Below, piece after piece: positions 34,741 through 42,029 of a DNA stretch of 57,999 nucleotides. Both the position numbers and the translations under genes were made by a program. Position 1 is the stretch's first letter. Every line of letters starts with the position of its first letter. The stretch spans positions 1 to 57,999 of the forward strand of contig CACMGJ010000011.1 of NCBI GenBank assembly GCA_902613175.1, in the 5' to 3' direction. The stretch is from Halieaceae bacterium. GTDB taxonomy: Bacteria > Pseudomonadota > Gammaproteobacteria > Pseudomonadales > Halieaceae. Under the pieces are notes generated by a model. That model saw only the letters and a program-made list of their open reading frames with translations. It made no database searches and was not told the origin of the DNA.

Positions 34741-35018
34741 GCTTCCTCCAGCATAGTAAGTGAATGAAGATGTCCTAGATAGGACTACTCTGAGTATAGG
34801 TCCATGTGCCGTTATTGCTATTTATCCGTTGTAGATGTGTCAGAGGTGGATTTAAAAAGGGGTCACTGGTCATATTTTATTCATCAACCCGTGGTGTCAT
34901 TGAGTTGTCTAGCGAGCATCATTTCATGTCTACTGAACTCAAAACAGCCGCTAGACACCCCATATAAAAATGGCTTTGCGCACAGCGCATTAACTAACAC
35001 TAATTACTGGAGGTAAAC
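34741..35018 (+). other. Intergenic stretch with a weak repeat copy
   Basis: 278 bases between divergent genes. It contains a poor copy of the repeat's left half (34834-34869) and the ribosome site CTGGAGG for the next gene. No convincing gene is seen; a frame open over 34804-35016 lacks a ribosome site and matches nothing. Confidence 0.4.
34834..34869 (+). repeat. Dispersed island repeat, degenerate left half
   Basis: GATGTGTCAGAGGTGGATTT followed by AAAAAGGGGTCA resembles the left half of the repeat with several changes. It has diverged more than the other copies. Confidence 0.35.
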
Positions 35019-35411
35019 ATGACGGAATACGAGGCATGGACACTAATGGCCGCAGTCTTTAATAGCAACGCAGTATTTTTCTTGGGTTGCATTGTAGCTG
35101 TTTGGCTTGGCTTCAGAATGTCCAACAACATTTATGAAGCTGGTAACCCACCGATGATAGCAAAGGTATTGACCACCATATATTGCCTGTGCGTGGCTTT
35201 CTTTATGTTTGGCACTCTGTCGCAGCAGGTTTCGCTTATAAATGATTTTTCGGCGGGTTTCTCACAGTTAGCCGAAACTACCGAAATATCTGGAGCAGCG
35301 CAGCGAATTGCTGATACTGATACAACGGTACAAAACATCGTCAATTTTGTGTTCGTCCTGTCGATAATCGTCTACCAAATGGCAGGTGTTTGGATGAAAA
35401 AATCTGACTAA
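35019..35411 (+). CDS. Small membrane protein, 130 residues
   Basis: Three hydrophobic segments are visible: AVFFLGCIVAVWLGF, LTTIYCLCVAFFMFGTL and IVNFVFVLSIIVYQMAGVW, with a polar loop of about 35 residues between the second and third that would face the periplasm. The ATG has a strong GGAGG site. A good terminator follows. No family is recognised. In tone it is like the other unassigned membrane genes of the island. Confidence 0.62.
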   Translation: MTEYEAWTLMAAVFNSNAVFFLGCIVAVWLGFRMSNNIYEAGNPPMIAKVLTTIYCLCVAFFMFGTLSQQVSLINDFSAGFSQLAETTEISGAAQRIADTDTTVQNIVNFVFVLSIIVYQMAGVWMKKSD

Positions 35412-35437
35412 CTGTAGCTAAAACAGACAAGTTTACA

Positions 35438-35461
35438 GGCGCCATACGTGGCGCTTTTTTT
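35438..35461 (+). terminator. Terminator after the 130-residue membrane protein gene
   Basis: GCGCCA and TGGCGC pair around TACG, followed by a seven-base T run. It lies 27 bases downstream of the stop. Confidence 0.82.
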
Positions 35462-35486
35462 AACCTGTACTTTCACTAGTAAATGT

Positions 35487-35533
35487 CACAGTAGTTACCC
35501 GCCAGATACATTAGAGGGTGACGAAAAAAAAGA
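35487..35533 (+). repeat. Dispersed island repeat, left half
   Basis: CACAGTAGTTACCCGCCAGA followed by TACATTAGA matches the first part of the repeat; the later part has diverged. The region 35412-35921 contains only this copy, the next one and a terminator; no supported gene. Confidence 0.5.
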
Positions 35534-35665
35534 CGAGTCGCCCCGTCTTAGCTTACTTCTTCCTGCTGTGGGTCTTTTGGCCCACTTCTTCCCCAGAATT
35601 AAATGTCTGCCTGTCCTTAACAATAACGCTTTTACAAGAGTTTCAACACCCTAGTGGGCGCTAGT

Positions 35666-35738
35666 GCATTGATCCGATAGCAGTAGTTACCTGCCAGACA
35701 CATCAGAACCCAATTTGAAAAAAGTAGGTCTTTAGAAA
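35666..35738 (+). repeat. Dispersed island repeat, left half, well conserved
   Basis: Positions 35666-35706 match 36930-36970 with two changes, and 35693-35738 match 37805-37850 with one change. The right half of the repeat is missing here. It sits upstream of the 143-residue exported protein gene. Confidence 0.75.
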
Positions 35739-35921
35739 TAAACCTTATGCATCCGCCGTCTTCAGAGTGTTTGGGCTATCTGCCATTTTCGTCGCATTTA
35801 AACAAAAGAATTATTTTTGCGTTGTAAATTGAAATAAATTAATGACAGACCCTGTGTTCGGACTTTGCTACATAGTATGGTCGCAACGATACAAAATCGA
35901 TTAGCTATTGGAGAAGATACA

Positions 35922-36353
35922 ATGAAAAGGTTTTTGTTTGCAGTTGCTTTGATGTTCAGTACGACACATGCGTTGGCCGACAACCATGGTAATACCCTTA
36001 ATCTTGAACTACGCCAGCCTGTCTCAACTATGGACGTCACCTCAATTCACTTCCATGAAGATGAGACGACCATCTCAGCGCAGGGTGACATGGGGGCTTA
36101 CGGCAAGGTCTATGCGAGTTATGACTTGAGCTATGACGCTACTCGTAACTCAGGCGGTGTCAAAGCTAGCGGGCGCGGTTTCGCTAATGGACAGGTTGTG
36201 TCTGGCTACGCAAATGGAGTCTGGACTCGTGACGGCGACAAAGTGGTCATGAGCATCGTCGTAATGATGAATGATGGCTCGCAGAATCTTGAAAAAATCG
36301 TCACTGATCCAATGACCAACAAAATGACAATACACACTTATGCGTTGAAATAG
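35922..36353 (+). CDS. Small exported protein, 143 residues
   Basis: A signal peptide (FLFAVALMFSTTHALA) precedes alternating polar and hydrophobic strands, such as KVYASYDLSYDATRNSGGVK and VSGYANGVWTRDGDKVVM, which suggest a small beta-barrel. The start at 35922 has a GGAGAAG site; the upstream Met at 35865 lacks one. I know no family. A hairpin follows the stop. The neighbour downstream is another unknown gene on the same strand. Confidence 0.62.
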   Translation: MKRFLFAVALMFSTTHALADNHGNTLNLELRQPVSTMDVTSIHFHEDETTISAQGDMGAYGKVYASYDLSYDATRNSGGVKASGRGFANGQVVSGYANGVWTRDGDKVVMSIVVMMNDGSQNLEKIVTDPMTNKMTIHTYALK

Positions 36354-36362
36354 GATTTGCGA

Positions 36363-36390
36363 ACGGGGGAGCTTAGGCTTCCCCCTTGCC
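36363..36390 (+). terminator. Possible terminator
   Basis: GGGGGAGC and GGCTTCCCCC can pair around a short loop with one bulge, ten bases after the 143-residue gene. The following T-run is short, so it may be weak or act as an mRNA-stabilising hairpin. Confidence 0.45.
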
Positions 36391-36522
36391 TTCACTAGGC
36401 GAGCGGTTGACCTGCATCAAGTCAAAGACCCTTCCAATTATTCGGTTTTTTTTGCGCTCGCGCAAGACGCCTACTATTACATATTGTGAAGCTATTTATG
36501 CCTGACAGGCGAGGAGACATCC

Positions 36523-36831
36523 ATGTTAAACGTTGTAAAAATGGAAATGCACAGTGGTGCAGATCGAAATGCATTTGGAAACTTGGCCTTGGATTTTTGT
36601 AGAGCCGCAAAAGCAGTATCGGGGGTTAACTCCGCGAATTACTTCTGGGTTAACCCTAACCTCATTGGTTTCATAATTGACTTTCAAGATGGTGCTTGGG
36701 GTCCAGGTGCAACACCCGACGCGGCCGCAACGCGCGCAAATTTCGCTCTCGGAGATATTTCCTCCATGGTAACCAATGAATATTGGATGTCAGCTGGAGC
36801 TGGCACCCACAGTTACACGATAGCGCAATAG
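36523..36831 (+). CDS. Unknown small cytosolic protein, 102 residues
   Basis: The protein has no signal peptide. The start MLNVVKMEMHSGADRNAFGN and later VSGVNSANYFWVNPNLIGFII and DFQDGAWG look like a compact alpha/beta fold of the dimeric ferredoxin-like barrel kind (compare antibiotic biosynthesis monooxygenase domains), but I cannot confirm this. The ATG has a GAGGAG ribosome site. It is the only island gene I expect to be soluble in the cytosol. A repeat copy follows about 100 bases downstream. Confidence 0.58.
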   Translation: MLNVVKMEMHSGADRNAFGNLALDFCRAAKAVSGVNSANYFWVNPNLIGFIIDFQDGAWGPGATPDAAATRANFALGDISSMVTNEYWMSAGAGTHSYTIAQ

Positions 36832-36929
36832 AAAAATCGCTTTTTACTCTCGCGAAATCTCTCAAATGTTGCCCAGCATAAATAAATAGGCCCCTTAGAG
36901 TTACTCCCCAGTTTCCCCAGGGGGCCATC

Positions 36930-37044
36930 GCATTGATCCGATAGCAGTGGTTACCTGCCAGATACATCAGCGGACGATTTGAAAAGGAGTAGATCTTTGG
37001 AGACTGTGCCGTGACTGCTGTCGTTTTTCTGCTGTTGGCCTATG
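36930..37044 (+). repeat. Dispersed island repeat, full copy
   Basis: Carries both halves: GCCAGATACATCAG and GATTTGAAAAGGAGTAGATC on the left, GTGACTGCTGTCG and CTGCTGTTGGCC on the right. It occupies most of the 400-base gap between the 102- and 162-residue genes; the remainder shows no gene. Confidence 0.72.
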
Positions 37045-37234
37045 TAATGAAGATGTCACTCATACATGACATTGTTTTTTTGCGCATAGGTAACTTCAAA
37101 TAGGCAAGGATTAGGAGATTCATTTGCGTCTGTCGTGAGGCCTTTCGCGATTCCCAGTGCCGCTTTTCTGACAGTGGTGTTAATTGATTGTTAAGCACAT
37201 CAAACAACTTACTTTCTGCTACGGAGATAACAAA

Positions 37235-37723
37235 ATGAAAAAGTTTTTCTTAACAGCCTTATTGGTGGGTTTTTGCGGCACTTCTTTTGCAGATGACCAT
37301 GTCGCCAGCGCTAGCGAAACTGCAGTTTTAAAGGCTCTGTCTGCCTATATGGAGGCTAGAAATGCAAGAGATTTCACTACAGTAATTGCGCTCTCAAGCA
37401 AAGATGGAACGTTAGATACAAATTCCGATGGTAGTTTTCATAAACCACTTGCAGAGCAAACCATCGAAAGCTGGGAGAAAAGTGGTGAAGCTTTAACACG
37501 GTATTTTTATCCCGAAGCAACCGCCCTATCTGATGACGTGGTGCATGTCCGTTTTTATTCAGAGGGTATGGTAGGCTCAGAGGGCAGCATGAGTGACTAC
37601 AGAACGCGAGTCACTATGAATTGGGTAAAAGAAAATGGAAGCTGGGTATTGCGAACTGCTCATTATTCGCCAGCTAATTTTGGAGGCGTGCATGAAACCC
37701 AAGCGTCTGATTTTGAGGATTAA
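37235..37723 (+). CDS. Exported NTF2/SnoaL-like protein
   Basis: A signal peptide (FFLTALLVGFCGTSFA) is followed by LSAYMEARNARDFTTVIALSSK (here AYMEARNARDF) and a C-terminal TRVTMNWVKENGSWVLRTAH (20 residues), the usual shape of the DUF4440/SnoaL-like fold, a cone-shaped barrel that binds small ligands or acts as an accessory domain. The start at 37235 has a GGAG site; the Met 17 codons upstream lacks one. Length from this start is 162 residues. A good terminator follows and the gene is preceded by a full repeat copy. Confidence 0.68.
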   Translation: MKKFFLTALLVGFCGTSFADDHVASASETAVLKALSAYMEARNARDFTTVIALSSKDGTLDTNSDGSFHKPLAEQTIESWEKSGEALTRYFYPEATALSDDVVHVRFYSEGMVGSEGSMSDYRTRVTMNWVKENGSWVLRTAHYSPANFGGVHETQASDFED

Positions 37724-37745
37724 TAAAATACTCAGGGCATAAGAT

Positions 37746-37765
37746 CGCCTTAGGGCGCTTTTTTT
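37746..37765 (+). terminator. Terminator after the NTF2-like gene
   Basis: CGCC and GGCG pair around TTAG and are followed by a T-rich run. The stem is short, but the T-run is clean and the position fits. Confidence 0.65.
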
Positions 37766-37804
37766 GAATAAGAGCGAACGTTGCACTGAGATTTTTTGTT
37801 CCAA

Positions 37805-37892
37805 GCCAGACCCATCAGAACCCAATTTGAAAAAAGTAGGTCTTTAGAAACAGGGAGTGATTGCTGTTGTTTGAATGCTGTTAGTTTTGGGT
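37805..37892 (+). repeat. Dispersed island repeat, full copy
   Basis: Its left half is nearly identical to the copy at 35693-35738 over 46 bases, and the right half reads GTGATTGCTGTTGTTTGAAT then GCTGTTAG. It lies between the NTF2-like gene and the TerB-like gene. Confidence 0.75.
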
Positions 37893-37948
37893 GAATATCC
37901 AAGACAACGGATATTGGAGCCTAGCTGTTAGTAGTCATTTCTGACTTG

Positions 37949-38335
37949 TCAATTGAGACAGGTTTCCAACAGGTTCAAAAGCTTCACTTCAGAGTCAGAA
38001 ACCTCGCCGTCGGAGGCGCTAAGTTCTCTTATAATTTCTAGCACACTTGAATCCCCTCTCAGCGACTCTGCGTGATCTAAGACAAATCTTTCTATTTCGC
38101 CTTTGTTTATTGCATCTCTGGACTCGCTGATAACTTTTGCGTGAAAAGTCTCCACGCGTGTTTCTGAGTGCCAAGGGATTTGCTTGATCAAATCATCAAA
38201 GCCTTTTTGTTCTTCTAAGCTAAATTTTCCGTCGATTTGATACGCGAGCGTGCAAATTGCCAGTAGAGACTCTGAGTGTTTTTGCTAAATCATCGCCGAG
38301 CCGTCACTTCTGAAAAAGATTTTTTGTAGCAACAT
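37949..38335 (-). pseudogene. TerB-like gene with an in-frame TAG codon
   Basis: The frame from the ATG at 38335 encodes MLLQKIFFRSDGSAMI, then a TAG at 38285-38287, then QKHSESLLAICTLAYQIDGK and the rest of an acidic helical domain ending EVKLLNLLETCLN. Both sides of the stop read as one protein, and the region D-G-x-F/V...S-D-G-E-V matches the TerB/tellurite-resistance-like helical domain. A TTG at 38191 could restart a shorter product of 80 residues. A point change from CAG or similar is the simplest cause. An amber suppressor tRNA is not visible. Confidence 0.6.
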
Positions 38336-38405
38336 GGACATTACCTAATAAAGTCTCAGTTCACTTCTAAAGATAGCCACCTGACTAAAATTTGCAAATG
38401 CATGT

Positions 38406-38694
38406 TTATGGCGTAGTTCGCCTCCGTTCAAGCTGCTGCTCCCGAGCTTCTTTCATGCGTTCACCATAGGCATTGCGGTGTGCCTTGATGTACTCAAGCT
38501 TCAGTTCAGACAGGCTAAGCAGTCCACTGTGAAACCCTGCAGCCATAAACCCATTGAGCCAGCGACGGTCTACTTGATTAGCTGAGGCTGACTGGAGTTG
38601 CAGGTGCTTCTTCAGCTTATGTTTGAGGCTTACTAGGTAGGCTTTTTTGCTTTTTGTATGTTGATCCGGGGAGGTATTTCCATTTCCGCTTCAT
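38406..38694 (-). pseudogene. Frameshifted basic ORF beside the att site
   Basis: An ATG at 38694 with an AGGAAT site opens MKRKWKYLPGSTYKKQ and then goes out of frame at the six-A run (plus-strand T run at 38643-38648). Removing one A joins it to a frame that stays open to the TAA at 38406, giving about 95 residues rich in Lys, Arg and Gln, for example KAYLVSLKHKLKKHL and ERMKEAREQQLERRR. I know no family. The position next to the tRNA and its basic nature suggest a recombination accessory protein or integrase remnant, but that is inference. Confidence 0.45.
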
Positions 38695-38700
38695 ATCGCT

Positions 38701-38722
38701 ATTCCTGACAAGTTTCCTGACA
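38701..38722 (+). repeat. Island-end repeat, right copy
   Basis: Two tandem TTCCTGACA-type units in the same orientation as the left copy (32274-32295), with one change over 22 bases. It lies 58 bases inside the right att repeat and just upstream of the frameshifted ORF. Confidence 0.65.
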
Positions 38723-38779
38723 GAAATCAAGCCAATCTGATATCAAGGTCAATGTTTATGCGGGCTTCAGCTAAGATAG

Positions 38780-38855
38780 TGGTGCCCAGGGACGGAATCG
38801 AACCGCCGACACGGGGATTTTCAATCCCCTGCTCTACCAACTGAGCTACCTGGGC
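38780..38855 (-). tRNA. tRNA-Phe (anticodon GAA)
   Basis: The 76-base minus-strand sequence folds as a full cloverleaf: acceptor GCCCAGG/CCTGGGC, anticodon stem GGGGA/TCCCC with loop TTGAAAA (anticodon GAA), T-arm GGCGG/CCGTC with TTCGATT, and the 3' CCA is encoded. The GTAGCTCAGTTGGTAGAGC D-arm is standard. The 3' part serves as the right attachment site of the island. Confidence 0.97.
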
Positions 38856-38922
38856 AAATCTGAAGTAAGTGCTCGGGAAAGGCCGCGTATTAAACCGTCG
38901 AGACCTTAAGCCGTCAAGTAAA

Positions 38923-41900
38923 CTAAGCCATTGCCGGCTGATTATCTGTTTGAGGGTCGGGCTCGTTCACGGAAACGTCTTTGGTCATGTTTCTGTTGGA
39001 GGCAAGCACCGCATAAACCGCGGGCAGAATGACCAGTGTGAACAAGGTGCCGATCAGCATACCGAAGACCAGAACCGCACCGATGCTGTTTCTCGCCTCT
39101 GCACCTGCGCCTGTCACCAGAACCAGCGGGAAATGACCCAGCACGGTGGCGCCAGTGGTCATCAAGACCGGGCGCAAGCGCGCAATGGCACCGTTACGTA
39201 TCGCATCAAACTTCTCAACTCCGGCCATGCGCTCACGATTAGCAAAATCCACAATGAGAATCGCGTTTTTCGTGACTAGCCCGACCAGCGTGACCAGCCC
39301 CACCTGCGAAAAGATATTGATGGTGCTGAAGTTTAAGAAAGTGATCGTCAGGGCGGCGAACAGCGCTAGCGGTATGGAGCCGAGCAGGATAATCAGCGGA
39401 TCCCGGAAGCTATTGAACTGAACGGCCAATACGAAGAATACGAGTACTGTTGCAATGCCGAGGACGCCAGTCATTGTGTTGCCTTCGCTTCGCAGTTCCC
39501 GAGATTCACCGAGGTAGTCCAGTACATAACCTTCTGGCAGCGTTCGCTCTGCAATGTCTTCAATCAAGCCGAGCCCTTGGTCTTTAGTTTTACCTGGCAA
39601 AATGGCGCCGTAGATCTTGAAGCCGTCTTTTTGTTGGAAGCGCGTCAACGCCCGGGGCTCCGTTGATCGCGTCAGGGTCACCAGCGATCCAAACGGAACG
39701 AGTTCTCCATTGGGGATTCTGATTGGGATGTCGAGTAACGCTGCTGGTGAATCACGCTGTTCACTCTCGAGCATCGGGATAACACGGTAAGCACGTCCTC
39801 GCTCATCAAATCGTGTGACGTAGGCGGGAGAGACCATCAGACCCATCTGCGCCGACAAATCGCCAAGACTCATACCTAAATCTGCAAGGCGCTCCTTGTC
39901 GATATCAAACTGCGCTTCAACGCGATCGATCTTGATGTCCGTTTCGACAAACAAGAAGTTACCTGATTTCTGTGCTTCATCCACGATGCTGCGTGCAATC
40001 TTGAGCATGTTTTCACTGCTGTCCGATGAGGTAATAACAACCTCTACGTCAAAGCGACCTGCGGAAGGAAGTGAGGCCTCCTCAAAGGGCACAGCCGAGA
40101 CAATGGGTGATCCCTTAATGGTCTGGTATATCTCAAACACCATGTCTTTAATGGGTCGATCACGCTCATCAGGCGGCACGAAATTTTGCCCGCCAAAACC
40201 GCCGGTGGGGGTAACGACCTGCCACATGTAGGACGGCTCGGGTTTGTCTTCAAGCGTCTGTACGACTTGATAGAAGCCATCATAGGTCTCTTCTAGCGAC
40301 GCCTCTGGCGCGGACTCGAATACGAGACCGAGACTGCTTTGATCTTCAACAGGCGACAGCTCCTTCAGCGAAAACAGATAGAGCGGTGCTGATAGCAACG
40401 AGAAGAAAATGCCAGCGCCAATGAGCTGGTAGCGCCATTTAAGCGAGAAGTCGACCACTCGCGCATAGGCCTCAGAGGTGGCGTCAAAACGCTGATTGAC
40501 CCATCGTGTAGTCGCTGATTCGTGTACTTTATCGGGGCAGACCCAGGCACTCAGAATGGGCGACAGTGTCATGGCGACAAACCCAGAAATTAAGACGGCG
40601 ACAGCCAAAGCAAAGGCGAACTCTCTGAAAAGAACGCCGGATAGCCCCGATAAAAAGCCAATGGGGGCGTAGACGACAGCCAGGGTCGCGGTCATGGCCA
40701 TGATGGGGCCGAGTAACCGGCGAGAGCTGGTAATAGCCGCCTCATAACGAGTCATGCCCGACCTGAGATTTCGCGCAACGTTTTCAACGACCACAATGGC
40801 GTCATCTACCACCAGACCGACTGACAGAACTATCGCGAGGACAGTCAATAGGTTGAAAGAAAACCCGATAATCGACATGCCCGCTACGGCGCCGAGGAGG
40901 GAGATGGGGATTGTCATCAACGGGACCAGCGCTGTTCGGAAGGAGCCCATGAGCGCCACGACAACAAACCCCACGAGTAAAATGGTCTCCCCTAGCGTCA
41001 TCACAATCTCGCGAAGGGAGTCACGCATGTAATTCGAGATATCAAAAGCCATGAATAGCTCGAGATCTTGAGGAAGAACCTGGTTGATATCGCCGATTCG
41101 TTCATAGAGTGCATCGGCAACGGTAATTTCACTGGCTCCGGGCGCGGCGTAAATCGCGAGGAAGACCACCAAATCTTGATCGTAGCGACTGCGCATTTGC
41201 GCCTCTTCCATACCTAATTCGATGCGCGCGACGTCACCGAGTCGGATCTCAGCGCCGTCCTGAGAGCGAATAATCATGGACCGGAAGTCATCCGCTGTCC
41301 GTGCGGTCGAGTCCGTTTTTAGGGTGATTCGTTGGGTGGCACTCTCACTGGCACCCAGTGCACCAATAACGTTGTTACTTTGCAGTGTGTTGTTAATATC
41401 GTGCGCAGTGACGCTGAGCGCCGCCATTTTCCAAGCGTTCATCCAGATACGCATGGCGGGCTTGACACCGCTATTTTCTACCCGCTGTACGTTCGGTACC
41501 GAGGTCAGCTGGGGCACGATATTGCGCTGAACGATGTCCGTCACCTCGCCCAATGGCCGGTCTTCAGGAACGCGGACCGCAAGGTAGAAGCTGGCATAGG
41601 GACTATCAGCACGACTGACCTGAATAAACGGATCCTCAGCGCCATCAGGTAGCTCGAGACGGATCTGACTTAACCCCGAGGAGAGCTCTGCCAGTGCATC
41701 GGTGCTGTCCTCATTGAGCTGCATCCAGGCTGTGACAATGCTCTCACCGGATGTTGTGGTTGACTCGACGTAGTCGACACCCGGGATCGCGTTGGCAACG
41801 CGCTCAATGGGCTCAGTGACAAAGCCTTGCACCGATTCTGCGGTCGCGCCGGGGTAGGGCGTCATGATTTGAATGGACGAGCTTTTGATAACGGGAAACT

Positions 41901-42027
41901 GAACTACCGGCATGTCAATGGCGGAACGAATCCCAGCAAGCAGGAGCAGTAGCGATACAACAACCGCAATGACAGGTCGCTTGACGAAAATATCGTTCCA
42001 GCGCGGTCGGTCTTGATAGCCAGCCAT
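38923..42027 (-). CDS. RND efflux transporter, inner membrane permease (HAE1 type)
   Basis: At 1034 residues with twelve predicted helices and two large periplasmic loops, this is the proton-driven pump subunit of a tripartite export system. The NDIFVKRPV N-terminus and GLVVDDAIVVVENV, which carries the proton-relay Asp pair in helix 4, are diagnostic. LGAVAGMSIIGFSFNLLTVLA and the FNFSTINIFSQVGLVTLVGLV-type repeats (here INIFSQVGLVTLVGLV) show the internal duplication. Substrate range is not predictable. It follows its adaptor with a 2-base gap and has no outer membrane partner, so TolC (8345-9769) is likely recruited. No regulator gene is adjacent. Confidence 0.9.
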   Translation of the reverse strand: MAGYQDRPRWNDIFVKRPVIAVVVSLLLLLAGIRSAIDMPVVQFPVIKSSSIQIMTPYPGATAESVQGFVTEPIERVANAIPGVDYVESTTTSGESIVTAWMQLNEDSTDALAELSSGLSQIRLELPDGAEDPFIQVSRADSPYASFYLAVRVPEDRPLGEVTDIVQRNIVPQLTSVPNVQRVENSGVKPAMRIWMNAWKMAALSVTAHDINNTLQSNNVIGALGASESATQRITLKTDSTARTADDFRSMIIRSQDGAEIRLGDVARIELGMEEAQMRSRYDQDLVVFLAIYAAPGASEITVADALYERIGDINQVLPQDLELFMAFDISNYMRDSLREIVMTLGETILLVGFVVVALMGSFRTALVPLMTIPISLLGAVAGMSIIGFSFNLLTVLAIVLSVGLVVDDAIVVVENVARNLRSGMTRYEAAITSSRRLLGPIMAMTATLAVVYAPIGFLSGLSGVLFREFAFALAVAVLISGFVAMTLSPILSAWVCPDKVHESATTRWVNQRFDATSEAYARVVDFSLKWRYQLIGAGIFFSLLSAPLYLFSLKELSPVEDQSSLGLVFESAPEASLEETYDGFYQVVQTLEDKPEPSYMWQVVTPTGGFGGQNFVPPDERDRPIKDMVFEIYQTIKGSPIVSAVPFEEASLPSAGRFDVEVVITSSDSSENMLKIARSIVDEAQKSGNFLFVETDIKIDRVEAQFDIDKERLADLGMSLGDLSAQMGLMVSPAYVTRFDERGRAYRVIPMLESEQRDSPAALLDIPIRIPNGELVPFGSLVTLTRSTEPRALTRFQQKDGFKIYGAILPGKTKDQGLGLIEDIAERTLPEGYVLDYLGESRELRSEGNTMTGVLGIATVLVFFVLAVQFNSFRDPLIILLGSIPLALFAALTITFLNFSTINIFSQVGLVTLVGLVTKNAILIVDFANRERMAGVEKFDAIRNGAIARLRPVLMTTGATVLGHFPLVLVTGAGAEARNSIGAVLVFGMLIGTLFTLVILPAVYAVLASNRNMTKDVSVNEPDPQTDNQPAMA

Positions 42028-42029
42028 GC

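Larger units (their letters stand above)
32192..38809. mobile_element. Genomic island at the tRNA-Phe gene
   Basis: The stretch is bounded by 30-bp repeats of the 3' end of tRNA-Phe: 32192-32221 on the left and 38780-38809, inside the intact tRNA, on the right. They differ at one base. Between them lie about 6.6 kb of AT-richer DNA with short genes in both directions, none essential-looking, plus interrupted genes and dispersed repeats. This is what an element integrated at a tRNA 3' end by a tyrosine recombinase leaves behind. No integrase of recognisable length is inside, so it is either decayed or mobilised from elsewhere. Confidence 0.82.

Noticed and set aside
34804..35016. A 70-residue gene upstream of the 130-residue membrane protein
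   Set aside because: No ribosome site, random composition, and it overlaps a degenerate repeat.
35448..35654. A 68-residue gene in the repeat-rich gap
   Set aside because: It begins inside a terminator hairpin and runs through a repeat copy; no support for translation.
32356..37892. The island repeats as integron attC sites
   Set aside because: The copies do not show the RYYYAAC and GTTRRRY core pairs of attC, their right end reads GTTGGTT or GTTGGCC, and no integron integrase is in the window. The cassette-like layout is noted without this label.
32356..37892. CRISPR array
   Set aside because: Repeats are long, few, divergent and separated by genes of hundreds of bases, not by uniform short spacers; no cas genes are present.
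37949..38335. Programmed recoding of TAG as an amino acid
   Set aside because: No suppressor tRNA, pyrrolysine system or stem after the TAG is seen, and other island genes carry TAA or frameshifts, so decay is simpler.
38640..38650. Programmed frameshift at the six-A run
   Set aside because: The shift required is +1, which the run does not favour by the usual heptamer rule, and no stimulatory structure is evident.
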